Shown here: one piece after another, positions 36,401 to 47,692 of the stretch
Position numbering within the stretch: the stretch's first letter is position 1
Layout of the letters: each line of letters starts with the position of its first letter
DNA from: Diphasiastrum complanatum
Lineage: Eukaryota > Streptophyta > Lycopodiopsida > Lycopodiales > Lycopodiaceae
Length of the DNA stretch: 64,000 nt
NCBI GenBank assembly: GCA_029204225.1
Contig: CM055096.1
Location: forward strand, 39,053,866 to 39,117,865
Reading direction: 5' to 3'
The notes under the pieces: generated by a model
Seen by the model: the letters and a program-made list of their open reading frames with translations, nothing else
The model's database searches: none
Told to the model about the DNA's origin: nothing
Made by a program: the position numbers and the translations under genes

Positions 36401-39226
36401 AGTCACCACCCTGACATGAATATCCAACTACAATCCCTAATAGGATGTAAGAGTGGAGTCAGTTCATTTACCAAATTCTAGAAATTTCACAAGAAAATTC
36501 TGGGACTTAATCTTACTTGTACCAAAGATCACTCATTACCAAGTATTCTGGTTTCTCGCTCCAATAAATCTGTCACAAGCCAAAGATTTCCTAAATGTGG
36601 CACAGCTCCTTTCCTCACAGCAAGATTTTTACTCTGATTCCATGTCCTATCAGGCTCACATGGAAATACAAGGTAAAATAAAAAAATCCGAATATGTAAC
36701 TTTGTGGATCAATGCTCCAGAGAAATTTGTTCATTTGTCATTTGAAACAAGTATTTTTTCGTTTTCACTGCGCTCCAAAACGTTGCTGCCTAGACCCAGT
36801 TTTGTTCTAACATGTTTTCAATGTCCACATCAAGTACAGAGACAAGGCAGCAAGGTGGCTATTGAAGGACCAAGATGTAGCTTACGCAGTAAGAAGGTAT
36901 TCTTCTACCTGAAGTTTTGTTATGCTGTTGTGCCAAGCTCTAGGACATGGGCCTTACAGCTCCCTGGCCAGAACGCCAGGTTGCTTAGAAGCTAGGCATT
37001 TTCTTGAGGACTTAAAAGTTCCCGACGTGCTTAATATTTTTTGATATATCTCATAAAGCATCTATAATCTCTGAGATAAAGGTATGTGCTTTTCTCTGCA
37101 TTTTTTACACAGGTGTACAGCGACTCCACTGTTGATTATTTGAAGATGACCCTCCTCAATCTACCTGCTGCACTAATCGCCTTGACACTGTACGTTTTAA
37201 TTCAAGAAGAGTCTTTTAAAGTAGCTTGGTTTTCTTAGAGCTACAGTGTGAGCAATTTCATCCCTACCCACGTCTTTCGTTTTCCCAATAAATGGGCGCT
37301 ATAGTGTTTACAGTGGTAGTGAGATGTTGAAAGTTGGTTTTGGTGATGCTACATGGTTATTTCTAATGAACCGTTGTTGTCTTATGCTTACATTCATTCT
37401 CGCAGAAGACTCAGAATTTTTTACTGCTTTCAAATTGGATGTGACAGGGTGTTCTTTTTGGATGATCTTACAGGATTTGAAATTACTTACCTGTTGGAGG
37501 TATTCCTCTTGTAATAATCATGTAATGACTAAGCTTGATTCACAGCAATGGCTACCAAACTTTACTAGGCAAAACGTCTATGAAAGCACTAACCTCAATA
37601 TTTGAGTTTTGAAGTTTTCACATTAATAGCACATCTTTTGAGGTATAGCAATCTGCTTGTCGCACGGAAGGTTTTCGTATTCTCAGGCATTCTGCATGAT
37701 GGCATTAAAAAACTATTCAGTATCATGTTTTTAAATCATGGGGCTGGAACCAAAACAAAGTATATCCACTCATCAAGTGGTTTCAAATATCATTGTTAAT
37801 GATCTCCAACAGCTAAAACCTGATTTTATGGGTTTCTGCGCTCCAGTGGTTTTGGTTGTGCTAATCAAAATTTCACTATGGTTTTTGATCATGCAGTTGC
37901 CAGAACCGTACAGTTTCCTCTTTACTTGGTTTATTGTGCTGCCAGCTACCTATTTGATTGCGCGTACGATCACAAATGCTATTCTGAAGGATCCACTCAT
38001 TCTTAAGGTAAGATAATAAGAATCAATCTCCCAGCTACACTCCTCTCCTGAAAAGTGAGAATTATCTATTCGAAAGAGATCAGTGTCCTAGAAAGGCCAC
38101 TACTTACATTAATCTTAATGTGCCCTCTTGGAAATAGCATATCTCTGAGGTAGGAACATAGAGTTGTGAAAAAGCATAGGATCAATCTTTTGGGAAGCGA
38201 GCAGCTTTGAACCAAGATAAAGGGATGCTACCTGGATGCTAAAATGGTCATCCTACCAAAACGTCATTCTCATTTTGCTTTTGTATCTGTTGGGATAGAC
38301 CTAAACAAGGCCCCTAAACTTGAATTTTTATCTGGATTAGTAGCCTATGTCTTTAGACTTGACTCTAATTTGTCTGGCACTTTGTCTAGTAAGAGTTCAC
38401 CTCTATTCAGTGAGTAGAGATATTATATCATTTCATCCAGGCTATGCATGATGGAGTTGTTTGTCTAAGATTTTAGGGGTGAACTCCATAATGTTGAAGA
38501 TTGCAATTTTTCGTTTGTTATGTCGGATACTATCCTAGATATAACATCGATGTATTTTGTATGTATAGGAAGAGTTTGCTTCTATTGAGCTTCTGACTAT
38601 TCACTGCAGGGGCCATGTCCCAACTGTGGAGCTGAAAACAATTCTTTTTTTGGGACAATATTAACTGTGCCAAGTGGTGGAAGCATTAATGATGTCAAGT
38701 GTGACCAGTAAGTAAATGTTGCTGTAATCTCGTTTATACTTTTTCTTGCCTCTTGTTGGGAATCTAAATTCCTTAGCAGTGGCCTAAGTTGAAACATGTC
38801 CTTGGAGCTTTCTTCACAGAAGCTACACAGTAACCTTACGTTCTGATTATTCAAGGTTGGTTGTGATTGATAGTTGTCCTTTAAAAAACCTTTCGTCACT
38901 TGGAATATGATTTTTTTCTTGAATGCAACCTACTTGCAGGTGTAGTGCAACACTGAAGTTTGATTTAGAAACTCGTCTAATAACTATCGACAACTCAAAG
39001 GGTGCTAAGGTAGGTGTAGGGTGAACTCAGTCTTCTCCTTCATCTTAAAAAACTATACTTTGGTTTCAAAAGTTTCTAATAGCAATATTAGACTAGTTTA
39101 AAATTGTAGTGGAGTCTGTTATACCAATTTGGCTACAAGGGCTAGATTTCTCTTTGAGTTTTGGAGTTCCGGTTCGATTGACAGGTTGCAACGCCTAAAA
39201 AGGAAGTTGTAAGCACAACCTCTTGA
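30605..39226 (+). CDS. PGRL1: PGRL1-like protein, chloroplast thylakoid, complete gene with 11 exons
   Basis: PGRL1 works with PGR5 in ferredoxin-dependent cyclic electron flow around photosystem I. Exons read from GT...AG sites: 30605-30812, 31422-31540, 33559-33655, 33809-33909, 36840-36896, 37113-37189, 37448-37499, 37897-38007, 38610-38707, 38940-39009, 39185-39226. They total 1032 nt, all phases join, giving 343 residues (Arabidopsis PGRL1A has about 324). Residues 1-69 are basic and hydroxylated, fitting a transit peptide. Family landmarks: FYYDRKPIMSNEEFDNLKEE, SSDEQKF, EGPRCSLRSKK (Cys188), membrane segments about 206-224 and 243-260 around DDLTGFEITYLLELPEPYS, and two C-x2-C pairs (277/280 and 305/308) of the redox-active end. 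No stop or frameshift is seen. Introns 2 and 4 are 2.0 and 2.9 kb and carry repeats. The ATG at 30605 is the first giving this leader; the promoter was not identified. Confidence 0.93.
31765..32063. repeat. Intron 2 direct duplication, copy 1
   Basis: About 300 bp matching 32305-32585 at high identity, including CTGAACATTGGACTTT, GGGAAAATGCACCTTAATGC and GACTGTACTAAGGCATT. Offset about 525-540 bp. Confidence 0.9.
32305..32585. repeat. Intron 2 direct duplication, copy 2
   Basis: Second copy of 31765-32063, about 20 bp shorter through small deletions. Confidence 0.9.
32795..33435. repeat. Foldback-like insertion in PGRL1 intron 2 with G-rich core
   Basis: Both ends carry the word TCCGCGGTACC (near 32830 and 33400). 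The right end contains the perfect palindrome GGATCTGCAGATCC inside CGGTACC...GGTACCG. The core 33129-33236 is a run of G5-6 tracts with C6 complements (GGGGGGCGGTAGCCCCCC; GGGGGGCAGAGCCCCCC), able to form hairpins and perhaps quadruplexes. No target duplication could be fixed. Confidence 0.5.
33438..33493. repeat. (AT)n then (GA)n microsatellite
   Basis: About 19 AT units followed directly by nine GA units, ending 65 bp before PGRL1 exon 3. Confidence 0.97.
34718..35034. mobile_element. MITE-like element in PGRL1 intron 4
   Basis: A 12-bp perfect terminal inverted repeat, CATAGTTGCAGC at the left and GCTGCAACTATG at the right, brackets 317 bp. The ends also share CGATTC-type words in inverse orientation (GTGATTCG / CGAATCGTG). 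No protein coding. The target duplication is not clear. Confidence 0.6.
35038..35473 (-). pseudogene. Copia gag N-terminal fragment in PGRL1 intron 4
   Basis: Minus strand from MASNGGIMLETNDRLSSSNY through WKVRMESLLELNELMDIV to LLESKSISRVLTLRR, matching the first half of the gag of element 1. It abuts the MITE-like element, which may have inserted into it. The rest of the element is gone. The leader on its right (35474-36160) has no identified LTR. Confidence 0.85.
36281..36357. repeat. Two adjacent perfect hairpins in PGRL1 intron 4
   Basis: First: GAACCGTACCACGGTTCA, one base, then its exact complement (36281-36317). Second: CCACGGTTCCCAG, 11 bases, CTGGGAACCGTGG (36321-36357). Both share the ACGGTTC word, so they may have arisen from one seed. 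Confidence 0.95.
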
Positions 39227-40250
39227 TCATCTTGGGATATGTATCACTTGTCTACAGGACAAGAGGCTAAAAGCCGTGGAGCTGATTTTCTAAGCCAACT
39301 TTAGGGAAGTATGCCTTTACATTTGGACAATTCCCTAGTATTGTATCTATTTGATATAGTTGTAACCCCACTGTACAGAAGGTACGTTCAATTGAGGTGA
39401 TAAGTCATGTCTAAATGTTCGCTAGTTATTGGCTTTTTCAGAACCCAAGCTGGTGGATGTATCTATTTTGATTTGATATATAGTTGGAGAAACCTCATCT
39501 AAGAATCCATGCTACATTCATAGTTGGAAATATCTCTGAAGTGAAATAAATTATCCTGCTTATGCAGAGACAAGGGACTTATGCTGTCGACCAGTGTACC
39601 ACACAACATAGGGTGAAATTGGAAAGTAATTTTAGTAGATACTCCAACTTCCTGTAAGTCAAAAGTTGCTGATATCCGTTACAAGGCCATGGGAAGTTAT
39701 CCGGACCGAAGCAAGATTTGACATTGAAAATTCATGTAAGAAAGTGTAGACGCTAGAGTAAGCGCAATTTTGGAAATTCTCAAGCCAAGGTGAAAATTGC
39801 ACTCAAAATGCAGTCATACTTTGAATTCTGCTGAATGTATTATACCCAAAAACTTTCAGGCTATGTTTTAAATATCTCTGGACTTTAGTTCTATCATCAA
39901 AATGCAGCTTCATGAAGGTTCTTTTGTAAATCATGAAGTTTTAAGCTCCTGTTCATCAGTCACTGGGTCCAAACTGCTTCTAAGTTTCTTCAGGTACTAT
40001 GGGGATGCTCCAAAATAGAACCTGGTCTGATCTCTGAATCTTGACAAGCTCAACTATATTGATTTGATGTGAACTTTTACTACTGAACTGAAGGGCCTGT
40101 CTGATGCAATAATAAACATTCGACTCTGACTCATTTTGAAAATACAGTTTTTAATCCAATCTGAGTCAGTGTTATATGTTTTTCTATTTTGTTTTCTGTC
40201 TGACTTTCTAAGTTTCTTTTTCTGACTGTCTGCTCTTCCGCTTCCGCAAC
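39227..40250. other. PGRL1 3' flank
   Basis: Holds the 3' UTR and unassigned sequence. No other gene is supported. Confidence 0.5.
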
Positions 40251-40823
40251 CGCAAATAGATCTTTGTGTTCGCCTACATAATCGATTCTGATAGACGTAG
40301 TGCATGCACCGAGGGAATCCTTCACCACCGACTTCCCCAGCATGAAGATCAACCCCGATACCTGGACTACGAAACCAACCAACCAACGAGCCATGGTTGC
40401 CAACTCTACCACAACTAACCACTTTGATAAGAGGATGGATATCGCTAGAGGAGGATTGTCATACGAGACTATCTTCAAACAGATGTAGTAAACTAGACCG
40501 GCCTTGGCCACAGTGGATTGTTTACAATTCGATGTTATATCAACTAAACGATCACATAGACTAAGGTTTGTCATTGGCACCTCCTCTGATGAAGGTGACC
40601 TTCCATAAAAAATGACTGAGAAACAAACTAAGAAACACAACGAAGGCCATCAAGATTTCATATAACTTTTTATGATGAGCCTAGAGGCTATTCCCCAAGA
40701 ATCATTGCAATCTACGATGAGGCATTAGGCTAAGTTCTTCAGGTCATTATGCTAGAGGAAGGTCAAGAATACAAGGATGAAGAGTTCCTTCATTATGTCG
40801 ATCTCCATCATTTTGAGACAGTC
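40250..40823 (+). pseudogene. Unidentified coding-like strip
   Basis: The plus strand reads FPSMKINPDTWTTKPTNQRA, MDIARGGLSYETIFKQM, then after stops QFDVISTKRSHRLRFVIGTS, FYDEPRGYSPRIIAIYDEAL and EEGQEYKDEEFLHYVDLHHF. The composition looks coding over 500 bp, but frames change and I recognise no family. It ends where Copia integrase begins on the opposite strand. It could be part of an old retroelement or viral gene. Confidence 0.35.
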
Positions 40824-41712
40824 CTGTCCTATGATCCAACTTCTTCTTAAGTTGTTTAGGAATGTGAACAAAACATATACAACCAAAGATTTTTAAATGG
40901 CTGACACTAGGCTTGTGCCCATGCCAAACTTCATAAGGATTTTTTTTGTTGACGGCTTTGGTGATGGATCTATTCTGCACGTAACAGGCTGTGGCAGTAG
41001 CTTCTGCCCAGAACTTCGCAGGTAGGTGTGCTTGATGTAGCATGGATCTGGCTGAGTTGAGAAGAGTTCAATTCTTCCTTTCTACAATCCTGTTTTGTTA
41101 AGGTGAATAGGAAGTGGTGAACTGTCTTCTAATACCATGCTCAGCCATGTAGTCGGTCATCTCGTTAGAGATGTATTCACCGCCACCATCAGTTCGGAGT
41201 GCCGTCACTTTTGTAGACGTTTGTGTCTCAACCATGGTGTTGAATCTCTTGAAGCATTCAAAGGCTTCAGATTTGTGCTTAATGAACGTGACTGTAGACC
41301 ATCTAAAATAATCATCTACGAAAGTGATAAAATAGATTGCATTTCCTAAGGACGGACTTGGCATTGGATCGCAAAGATCGCAATGTACAAGATCCAATAC
41401 ATGCTTTGTCTTGATAGAATGTGATTTGGGAAATTTGCTTCTAGAGTGTTTGACATAGACGCATGATTCACAAAAGAAAGATTTCCTATCTAATGAAGAA
41501 GGGAAATACAATCCATCAACTATATTATTGCAACGCATATAGGAAAGTGATCTTGTATTCCCGTGTCCAAATCGACTATGCCACAAAATAGCACTGTCGT
41601 TTACATTTTCGTTAGAAATACTAGCTAATGCAACTGAATTAGAGAGTACATAAAGATTTTCGACTCTAGTGCATGTAGTCAGAGTAATATCTTCCTCGAA
41701 TACAGAATACAC
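40824..41712 (-). pseudogene. Copia integrase fragment
   Basis: The minus strand has LWHSRFGHGNTRSLSYM (pre-integrase), HCDLCDPM (first Asp), FITFVDDYFRWSTV, RTDGGGEYISNEM (second Asp), then after a break near 41060-41095 the C-terminal part AHLPAKFWAEATATACYVQN, FGCICFVHIPKQLKKKLD. The segment with the catalytic Glu is damaged. It lies head to head with element 5, whose 5' LTR is cut at 41702. Confidence 0.85.
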
Positions 41713-42257
41713 ATACAGTGTAATGAAGTAGTCTGATGCTAGTAAGCAATCAAGACGAAATTACAGAATACATGTCCGCCTGCGTGCGAAGGCAATTCTG
41801 TCTGGGATTTGTAGATCCATCTGTCCGCTAGTAAAGCGAGAAGATTACTCGTGAGAGAACCGTGTTTCTCCCACGCCAACGCACTGCGTGGATTTGCATG
41901 TAGTGCTTGAAGAAATCAGAGAAAGATCAATATAGATGATTTTCTTGTTGTGTCTGATCTCGAATGCAAATGCGTCTGCTGTTATTCGTGTGTTTAAGTT
42001 TCCTTGTTCATTTTAATTCCACACCTTGCTTGAAACTATGTTGAATGCTGTATTAATTTTATTAATGTAGATCAGCAGTGTCTGACTACATTCTGGAGGA
42101 TTATAGGAGTGATTCAACCGGCAGTGTCCAACGATCGCATCTGAACTCCATTCAAATTGCAAGAGGATCGTGGTTGTCGCGACTGTTTCACAATTTCTTC
42201 GATTCTATATCTCTCTTCAGTGGTATCAGAGCATATCACCCTCAGCGATTCTCATCA
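41702..42257 (+). repeat. Truncated 5' LTR of element 5
   Basis: Matches 48148-48703 and ends TCATCA just before the primer site. Confidence 0.9.
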
Positions 42258-42258
42258 G

Positions 42259-42271
42259 TGGTATCAAAGCC
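42259..42271 (+). other. Primer-binding site of element 5
   Basis: TGGTATCAAAGCC, a one-base variant of the initiator-Met match. A second, perfect-looking TGGTATCAGAGC lies inside the LTR in both copies (near 42220 and 48667). Confidence 0.85.
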
Positions 42272-42373
42272 TACATGTCTTATCATAATCTGACATAGCC
42301 AAGAAGCTATCAGATCCAGGAGGCCAAGCATTCAGACAAACAACCGTCAATGAGGGAACAGACTTTAGAAGCA

Positions 42374-43983
42374 ATGGCTTCAATCAGCAGCATGCAGAGC
42401 AAGATCTACACAATTCTTGATTCTTCAAGATCTAACTTTCTAGTCTGGAAAGTTAAGACATCACTTGTACTCAAGGGCGAAGGATTATTCCCTTGGGTGG
42501 ATGGCACAGAAGAAATGCCTACAACATCAGGCAAGGAGCTACGCGAATGGAGGGAGAAAAACGACAAGCAGTAGTCTTGTTATCATCTTCCATCGAAGAT
42601 AGTCTCACACTTGACCTGGCAACACTCTCCAAAGCTAAGGAGATGTGGGATGCATTGCTCACAAGATTTCAGACGAAATCAAGAAGTCAAATCATGATGC
42701 TGGAAGATCAGCTGACGAATTTACAATGGGATGGAAAAGACCTTACTTCCTTCGTAAGAAAGATGAAGGATCTATTTCTATCACTACATAACTCTGGAGC
42801 AGAAAACGTTGTGCCAGCCGAGAAGCAGCTCACGTACCTGTTGAGAGCCTTACCCAAATTATTCCAGACAACGAGGACCCTGCTCGCGAAAGATCCTACC
42901 ATGAACCTCGAAAAGGCGATTATCGAGAGTCGAGAGGAAGTCGAGGCCAGAGAACACCTTGATCACAAGGATGGTTCTGACCAGGCCCTCTACTGCAACA
43001 AAGAAAAATCCAAGAAACAATTTAAGCCTAAGAGGGAGTCGAATCATAGGCAGGATCGTGATCAGCAAGCAGAGGGGACCAGCAAGAGCAACTGGAAGAA
43101 CAAAGGGAGGTCGAAACAACAAGGTGCAGACAAGAAGACTTGCGTGAGATGCAAAAGAGACGGGCATACAGCAGATACCTGCTGGCTCAATCCCAAGATT
43201 GAGTGTATCCATTGCCACAAGAAGGGTCATGGAGCCGTGGATTGCCGCCAGAACCCGAGAAACAAATCAGCACAGAACAGACAGGAGCACAACAACAGTT
43301 CATCCTATGTTGAGAAGCTCGAGAGCTCCAAGATGGGCGAAGAAAGAACGAACAGAAACTGTTCGACCGCCTACATCTGTGAAGTCGTGTGTGCAGCATC
43401 AACATCTTACAAACATGAGGTGATCCTAGACTCAGGAGCCACCTCACACTTCATGACATCAAGACGAATAATGTCTGATTTCAGAAGTGCAGATCCTTCA
43501 AGATTCATAGTTCTTGGAGATGGATTTAGACATCAAGTGAACGATATTGGTTCACTGTGGCTCAACACCAACGGCAGAGACAGACGACTCGAAGACGTTC
43601 TGTTCGTGCCTACTCTGCAACAAGGCTTGCTTTTTGTAGCAAGAATAGCAAATGCAATGCGTGTGACGTTTTCTGACGAAGCATGCAACGTGATGGACGC
43701 TAGAACCAATACATTGATCGCTCAAGGCAGAAGGAAAGAAAACCTATATCATCTGAAGGTACGCCTGCCTGCGGATCAGGTGCATCAGACTCATGATGAC
43801 TCGCCAGACACCCTGTGGCACATAAGACTATGTCACATGAACTCAATGGCACATTATCAAGCAAGCCATCATGGAGCGATAACAGGGGTCAGCATCTCGA
43901 ATACAACCAGTTTGACCACCTGTGATGTATGTTTGAAGGGCAAGATGTCGCGCATCCATTCATCAAAGACTCCTACAGAATGA
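42374..43983 (+). pseudogene. Gag-protease-pre-integrase of element 5
   Basis: Starts MASISSMQSK; a one-base slip in the A-run near 42558 splits the frame, which then stays open to 43983. Domains: Copia gag, a long basic linker, two CCHC zinc knuckles (CVRCKRDGHTADTC and CIHCHKKGHGAVDC), protease VILDSGATSHFM, LEDVLFVPTLQQ, and a pre-integrase zinc block ending CDVCLKGKMSRIH. The protease and both knuckles are intact. Confidence 0.9.
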
Positions 43984-44075
43984 CCAAGATCCTGGAGCTA
44001 GTGCATTCTGACATCTGCGGACCATTCAACATGATCTCAGTAGGAGGTTCAAAGTATTATATAATGAATTTGGTT
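43929..44075 (+). pseudogene. Start of integrase core, element 5
   Basis: The shifted frame carries ILELVHSDICGPFNMISVGG, the first catalytic Asp block, and then stops resembling integrase near 44075. Confidence 0.8.
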
Positions 44076-46755
44076 GAAAGATGTACAGACTGTAAAGTGA
44101 AGATTTGGGTAAATCCATAAGAAACTGTAAGTTTTGGAAAGGAATGTTATTATATAATAAAAAAATTCATGGCAAGCTTCTTGAATTGTTCTTTGCCCCA
44201 ACAAGAGAAGGTACAACACGAGATGGAAGATTGTCTCTCCCATTCTAACAAGCTCCCTCCACACCTATATCAGTTGAAGCAAGCTGAAGATCTTTATGCT
44301 AACTACAACTCCAAATCTATAAATTTTTTATTTTCTTTTCGGATGGCGATTGAAGTAAATTTTTGGTAGATCAATTACTTGGGAAAGTGGGTAGGATTTA
44401 GAGAAAAAGTGCTTATTTCCACAAGCTGAAGGTCTTTATGCTAACTACAAGTCCAAATCTCTGAATTTTTCTTCTATTTTTTTTTTTGGAGCGTGATTGA
44501 AGTAAATTAATGGTAGATCAATTACCTGGGAAAGTGGGAGGACACAAAGGCAAAAAAGGTTTATCCAACTCTTACAAGACAGGAGCTTCCCACAGTAATT
44601 GAAAACTTTCATGCACAAATCTGAATGGTGGCTAGCTCTATCTGACAGTACTCCAAGTTGTAGAAGCTCATTTGAGATCATTGAAAGCGAATCTAGTTCA
44701 TTATGCAAGTGGTGAGACTTTCAATACAGGTGAGAGCACCTAGCAGGCACTATGGAGCAATTTCATGAAATATGACCATCATTTTGGCATTATGTTCATT
44801 TGTAGATACTCTTTCACATTTACACACTAATGTGATGTGGGGAAAAGCTATGGTACTTTACTAAGAGTCTACATGGGTGGCATGGAGAATCATTTTTGAA
44901 CTCCAAGTAAGGTGTAACTCACGTGATATGTAAGCCTGAATCTATACCACAAACATTCAAGCACTATTTGCATGATCACATCCATACTCTAGTCTGAGAT
45001 GTGAATGTGTGACTTTACTTCATTTTTTCCTTCTTGTCATTTATATGCAGTTATCATGAAAGCATGCCATTTTTATAAAATTGTATATATAGGAAACACC
45101 TCACTTCAATGATTTTATGCAAACACTTGTTCTTCCTCAACTTTTTCCTAGCACATTTTGTATGCATTCAAAAAAATCAATTTCATTGTGTCCTTCCAAC
45201 TGTAAAAAAAACTTGTGTGCACCAAAAAGCAAAAGAAAAAAGGTAAAAAACATCTGTCTGTTACGCCAAAAAACACACAAAAATTATCATTTTCAGAATC
45301 CCATTGAGTTATATGAAGGAATTCTCATTATATTGTGTTATGTAGAACATCTATAGTTTTAAGTTTTGTACGTCAAAACAGATTCAAGGGTCCATATAAA
45401 TTACAACTCTAGAGTCCGCTTAGGTAGACTTATAGATAGCTGTTCTGAAGGTATTACCTTACGAACAGGTACAGAACCATTCCTTTGGAATGGACATTTC
45501 ATCCCTTTCAAAAAAGAAAAAGGGATAAATTCATGTTGTGCACTATAGAGAGAGAAAGTAGCGTGCAGGGAGGACAGTAAAGCATAGTAGAACTTTGTTA
45601 GGGTTTAGGCTTCGGATGAAGTTTGGTATCAAATCGCATCCACTCAACGCCACCAAATCGATGAGAGTGTTTCCAATGCATTTAGATCAACGCGAGTCAA
45701 GTTATTTGCAATTTTTTTAGTTTTCAGCCACCTTTGTTTTTTTTAGTGTGCTTGTCTTTTCCATTTTAAGGGTTTAGGGGTTAAAACAACTACATGTTAC
45801 TGTCTATCATAGAATGTGGGAGAGTACAGTATAGTGGCAACAGAAGACCCGCTCATGTCTAGCATTGGCTTCCTCTATTAAGGACCTGAGACTGAAAACA
45901 CGATATGTCATGGAGTGGTTTTCCCATAAATCTGCCTGTCCAACGGTGTATAGATAACAGCAATCTGCTTCTTTACTTACTATATACGAAGAAATATGGA
46001 GTTCCGCCATTACATGGCCTATCATGATGGTATTCTGGTCTCATGGAATCCCCACTATTATGGATAGGATGAATGATATTGGTACACCAGGAGTGAAAGA
46101 AGCCTCCTACATTGGCCAAGTTGAGGAGGCCGACAATTAAAGGGAGTCTATCCGTAGCATGAATGAAAAATTCAACTTCCATTATTTTCAAAGTCACAAG
46201 TCAAAATACGATTCATACAGTCAATGGAATTACATATCATCTGGGAAGTGAACACGCAGAATTTTGTAGGGCAGTTCTCTCAAGAGGAACCAGAGGAGGG
46301 TCCACAATGTAAGGCCACAATAATCTCTTATTCTTAGCTTCTTGGAAGCTGGCAAAATGTCAAAGGATGTGCAAGATCTTGGCAGTTGCACTTCCGCCTA
46401 GCAGAGCAAGAGAGGAACCAGAGGAGGGTCCAAAAAGTAAGGCCAATAATCTTTTATTCTCAGCTTATTGGAAGCTGCATAACTTCAAAGGACGTGCAAA
46501 ATCTTAGTAGTTGACTTCCGCTTAGTAGAACAAGAGAGATATTTTCACTACATCCTGCACAACGAGATACATGCCTTGAATGTTAGCTCTTGATACCTAC
46601 CTTGAATGTTAGCTCTTGATTGGTTCACCAAAAGTTCTGATAATGGACGAAAGTTCTTGTGGGGTATGAGAGGTTGGGGCAATTTTCATAACTGTCATTT
46701 TGTTTTGCTGTTTTTGAAAGGTTTTCCTGCGTTCACGGATGGCTCATAAACTTTT
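44076..46755. other. Unrelated sequence replacing integrase and RT of element 5
   Basis: No Copia coding and no supported gene. It contains two imperfect tandem duplications, at 44278-44399/44421-44541 (CTTTATGCTAACTACAA) and 46278-46412/46413-46530 (GAGGAACCAGAGGAGGGTCC). No LTRs or inverted ends were found to explain it as a discrete insertion. Confidence 0.6.
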
Positions 46756-46763
46756 CATTGACA

Positions 46764-47690
46764 GACATCTCGAAACACTTCGAGATCGTGGATCTGGGAG
46801 AAGCCAGGTGTTACCTAGGCTTACAATTTGAAAGGGACTACGAGGGAGGTAAGATTATACCTTCACCAATCCAGATACACCCAGAAGATCCTAGACGACT
46901 TTGGGATACTGAACTGCAAAGGAGCAAATATTCCAATGCTCGCAGGGGCAATGCTGACAAATGATGATTGTCTGAAGACTGAGGAAGAGAAAGAACAGAT
47001 GCAGCTCACGCCTTACAGGAAGCTCATAGCTTCACTGATGTAGCTTGTAGACAACACACGTCCTGATATTGTTTATGCAGTATTCAGGATGAGCCTATTC
47101 TAGACGAATCCAAGCTCGACACATTGGAAGATTGCAAAACAAATTTTGCAATATGTTCAATCAACGAAGGATTATGGCTTGTGTTATTGTCGTGATGCAG
47201 ATTTCAGGATACTTTTCTACAGCGATGCTAGCTGGGCATCTCTCAAGGACGATTGTAAAAGCGTCTCAGGAGGATGCATCATCGCATCAGGAGCAGCAGT
47301 TCTTTGGGTCAACAAAAAGCAGACCATTGTGGCCCAGTCATCCTGCGAAGCAGAGTACATTGCAGCAGCGAAGATGGCTAACGAGATAATCTGGCTAAGG
47401 CAGTTCCTGGACGAATTGGGCGAAACAAGAAACGATCCTCTGGTCTTGCAGATGGACAACACCTCTGCAATACATCTAACGAAAGATCATGTGTTCCATT
47501 CGAGAACGAAGCATATTGCGATTAAGTATCACTTGATCAGGGATCTAATTGAAAAGAGGATGTTGCAGACCACCTTCATCAGAACGAAAGACATGGTTGT
47601 TGACATCTTCACCAAAGCCCTAGACAAAGGACTCTTTGAGAGACAAAGGAGCAGTCTCGGGATCGTAAAACTATCATGCTTTGAGAGGGA
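46764..47690 (+). pseudogene. RT end and RNase H of element 5
   Basis: DISKHFEIVDLGEARCYLGL (RT connector), then after a frameshift HQSRYTQKILDDFGI, then RNase H: FYSDASWASL (Asp), VAQSSCEAEYIAAAKM (Glu), LQMDNTSAIHL (Asp), HSRTKHIAIKYHLIRD, DIFTKALDKGLF. All four RNase H acidic positions are present. Its frame runs on into the LTR to 47994. Confidence 0.9.
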
Positions 47691-47692
47691 GC

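Noticed and set aside
36453-36995. 180-codon plus-strand ORF as a separate gene
   Set aside because: It is PGRL1 exon 5 read through into both flanking introns; the exon has proper splice sites and phase.
40054-40640. Minus-strand ORFs of 122 and 169 codons
   Set aside because: They overlap the plus-strand coding-like strip and show no domain; likely antisense shadows.
42859-43447. Minus-strand ORFs opposite the element 5 gag
   Set aside because: They mirror the well-identified gag zinc-knuckle region on the plus strand.
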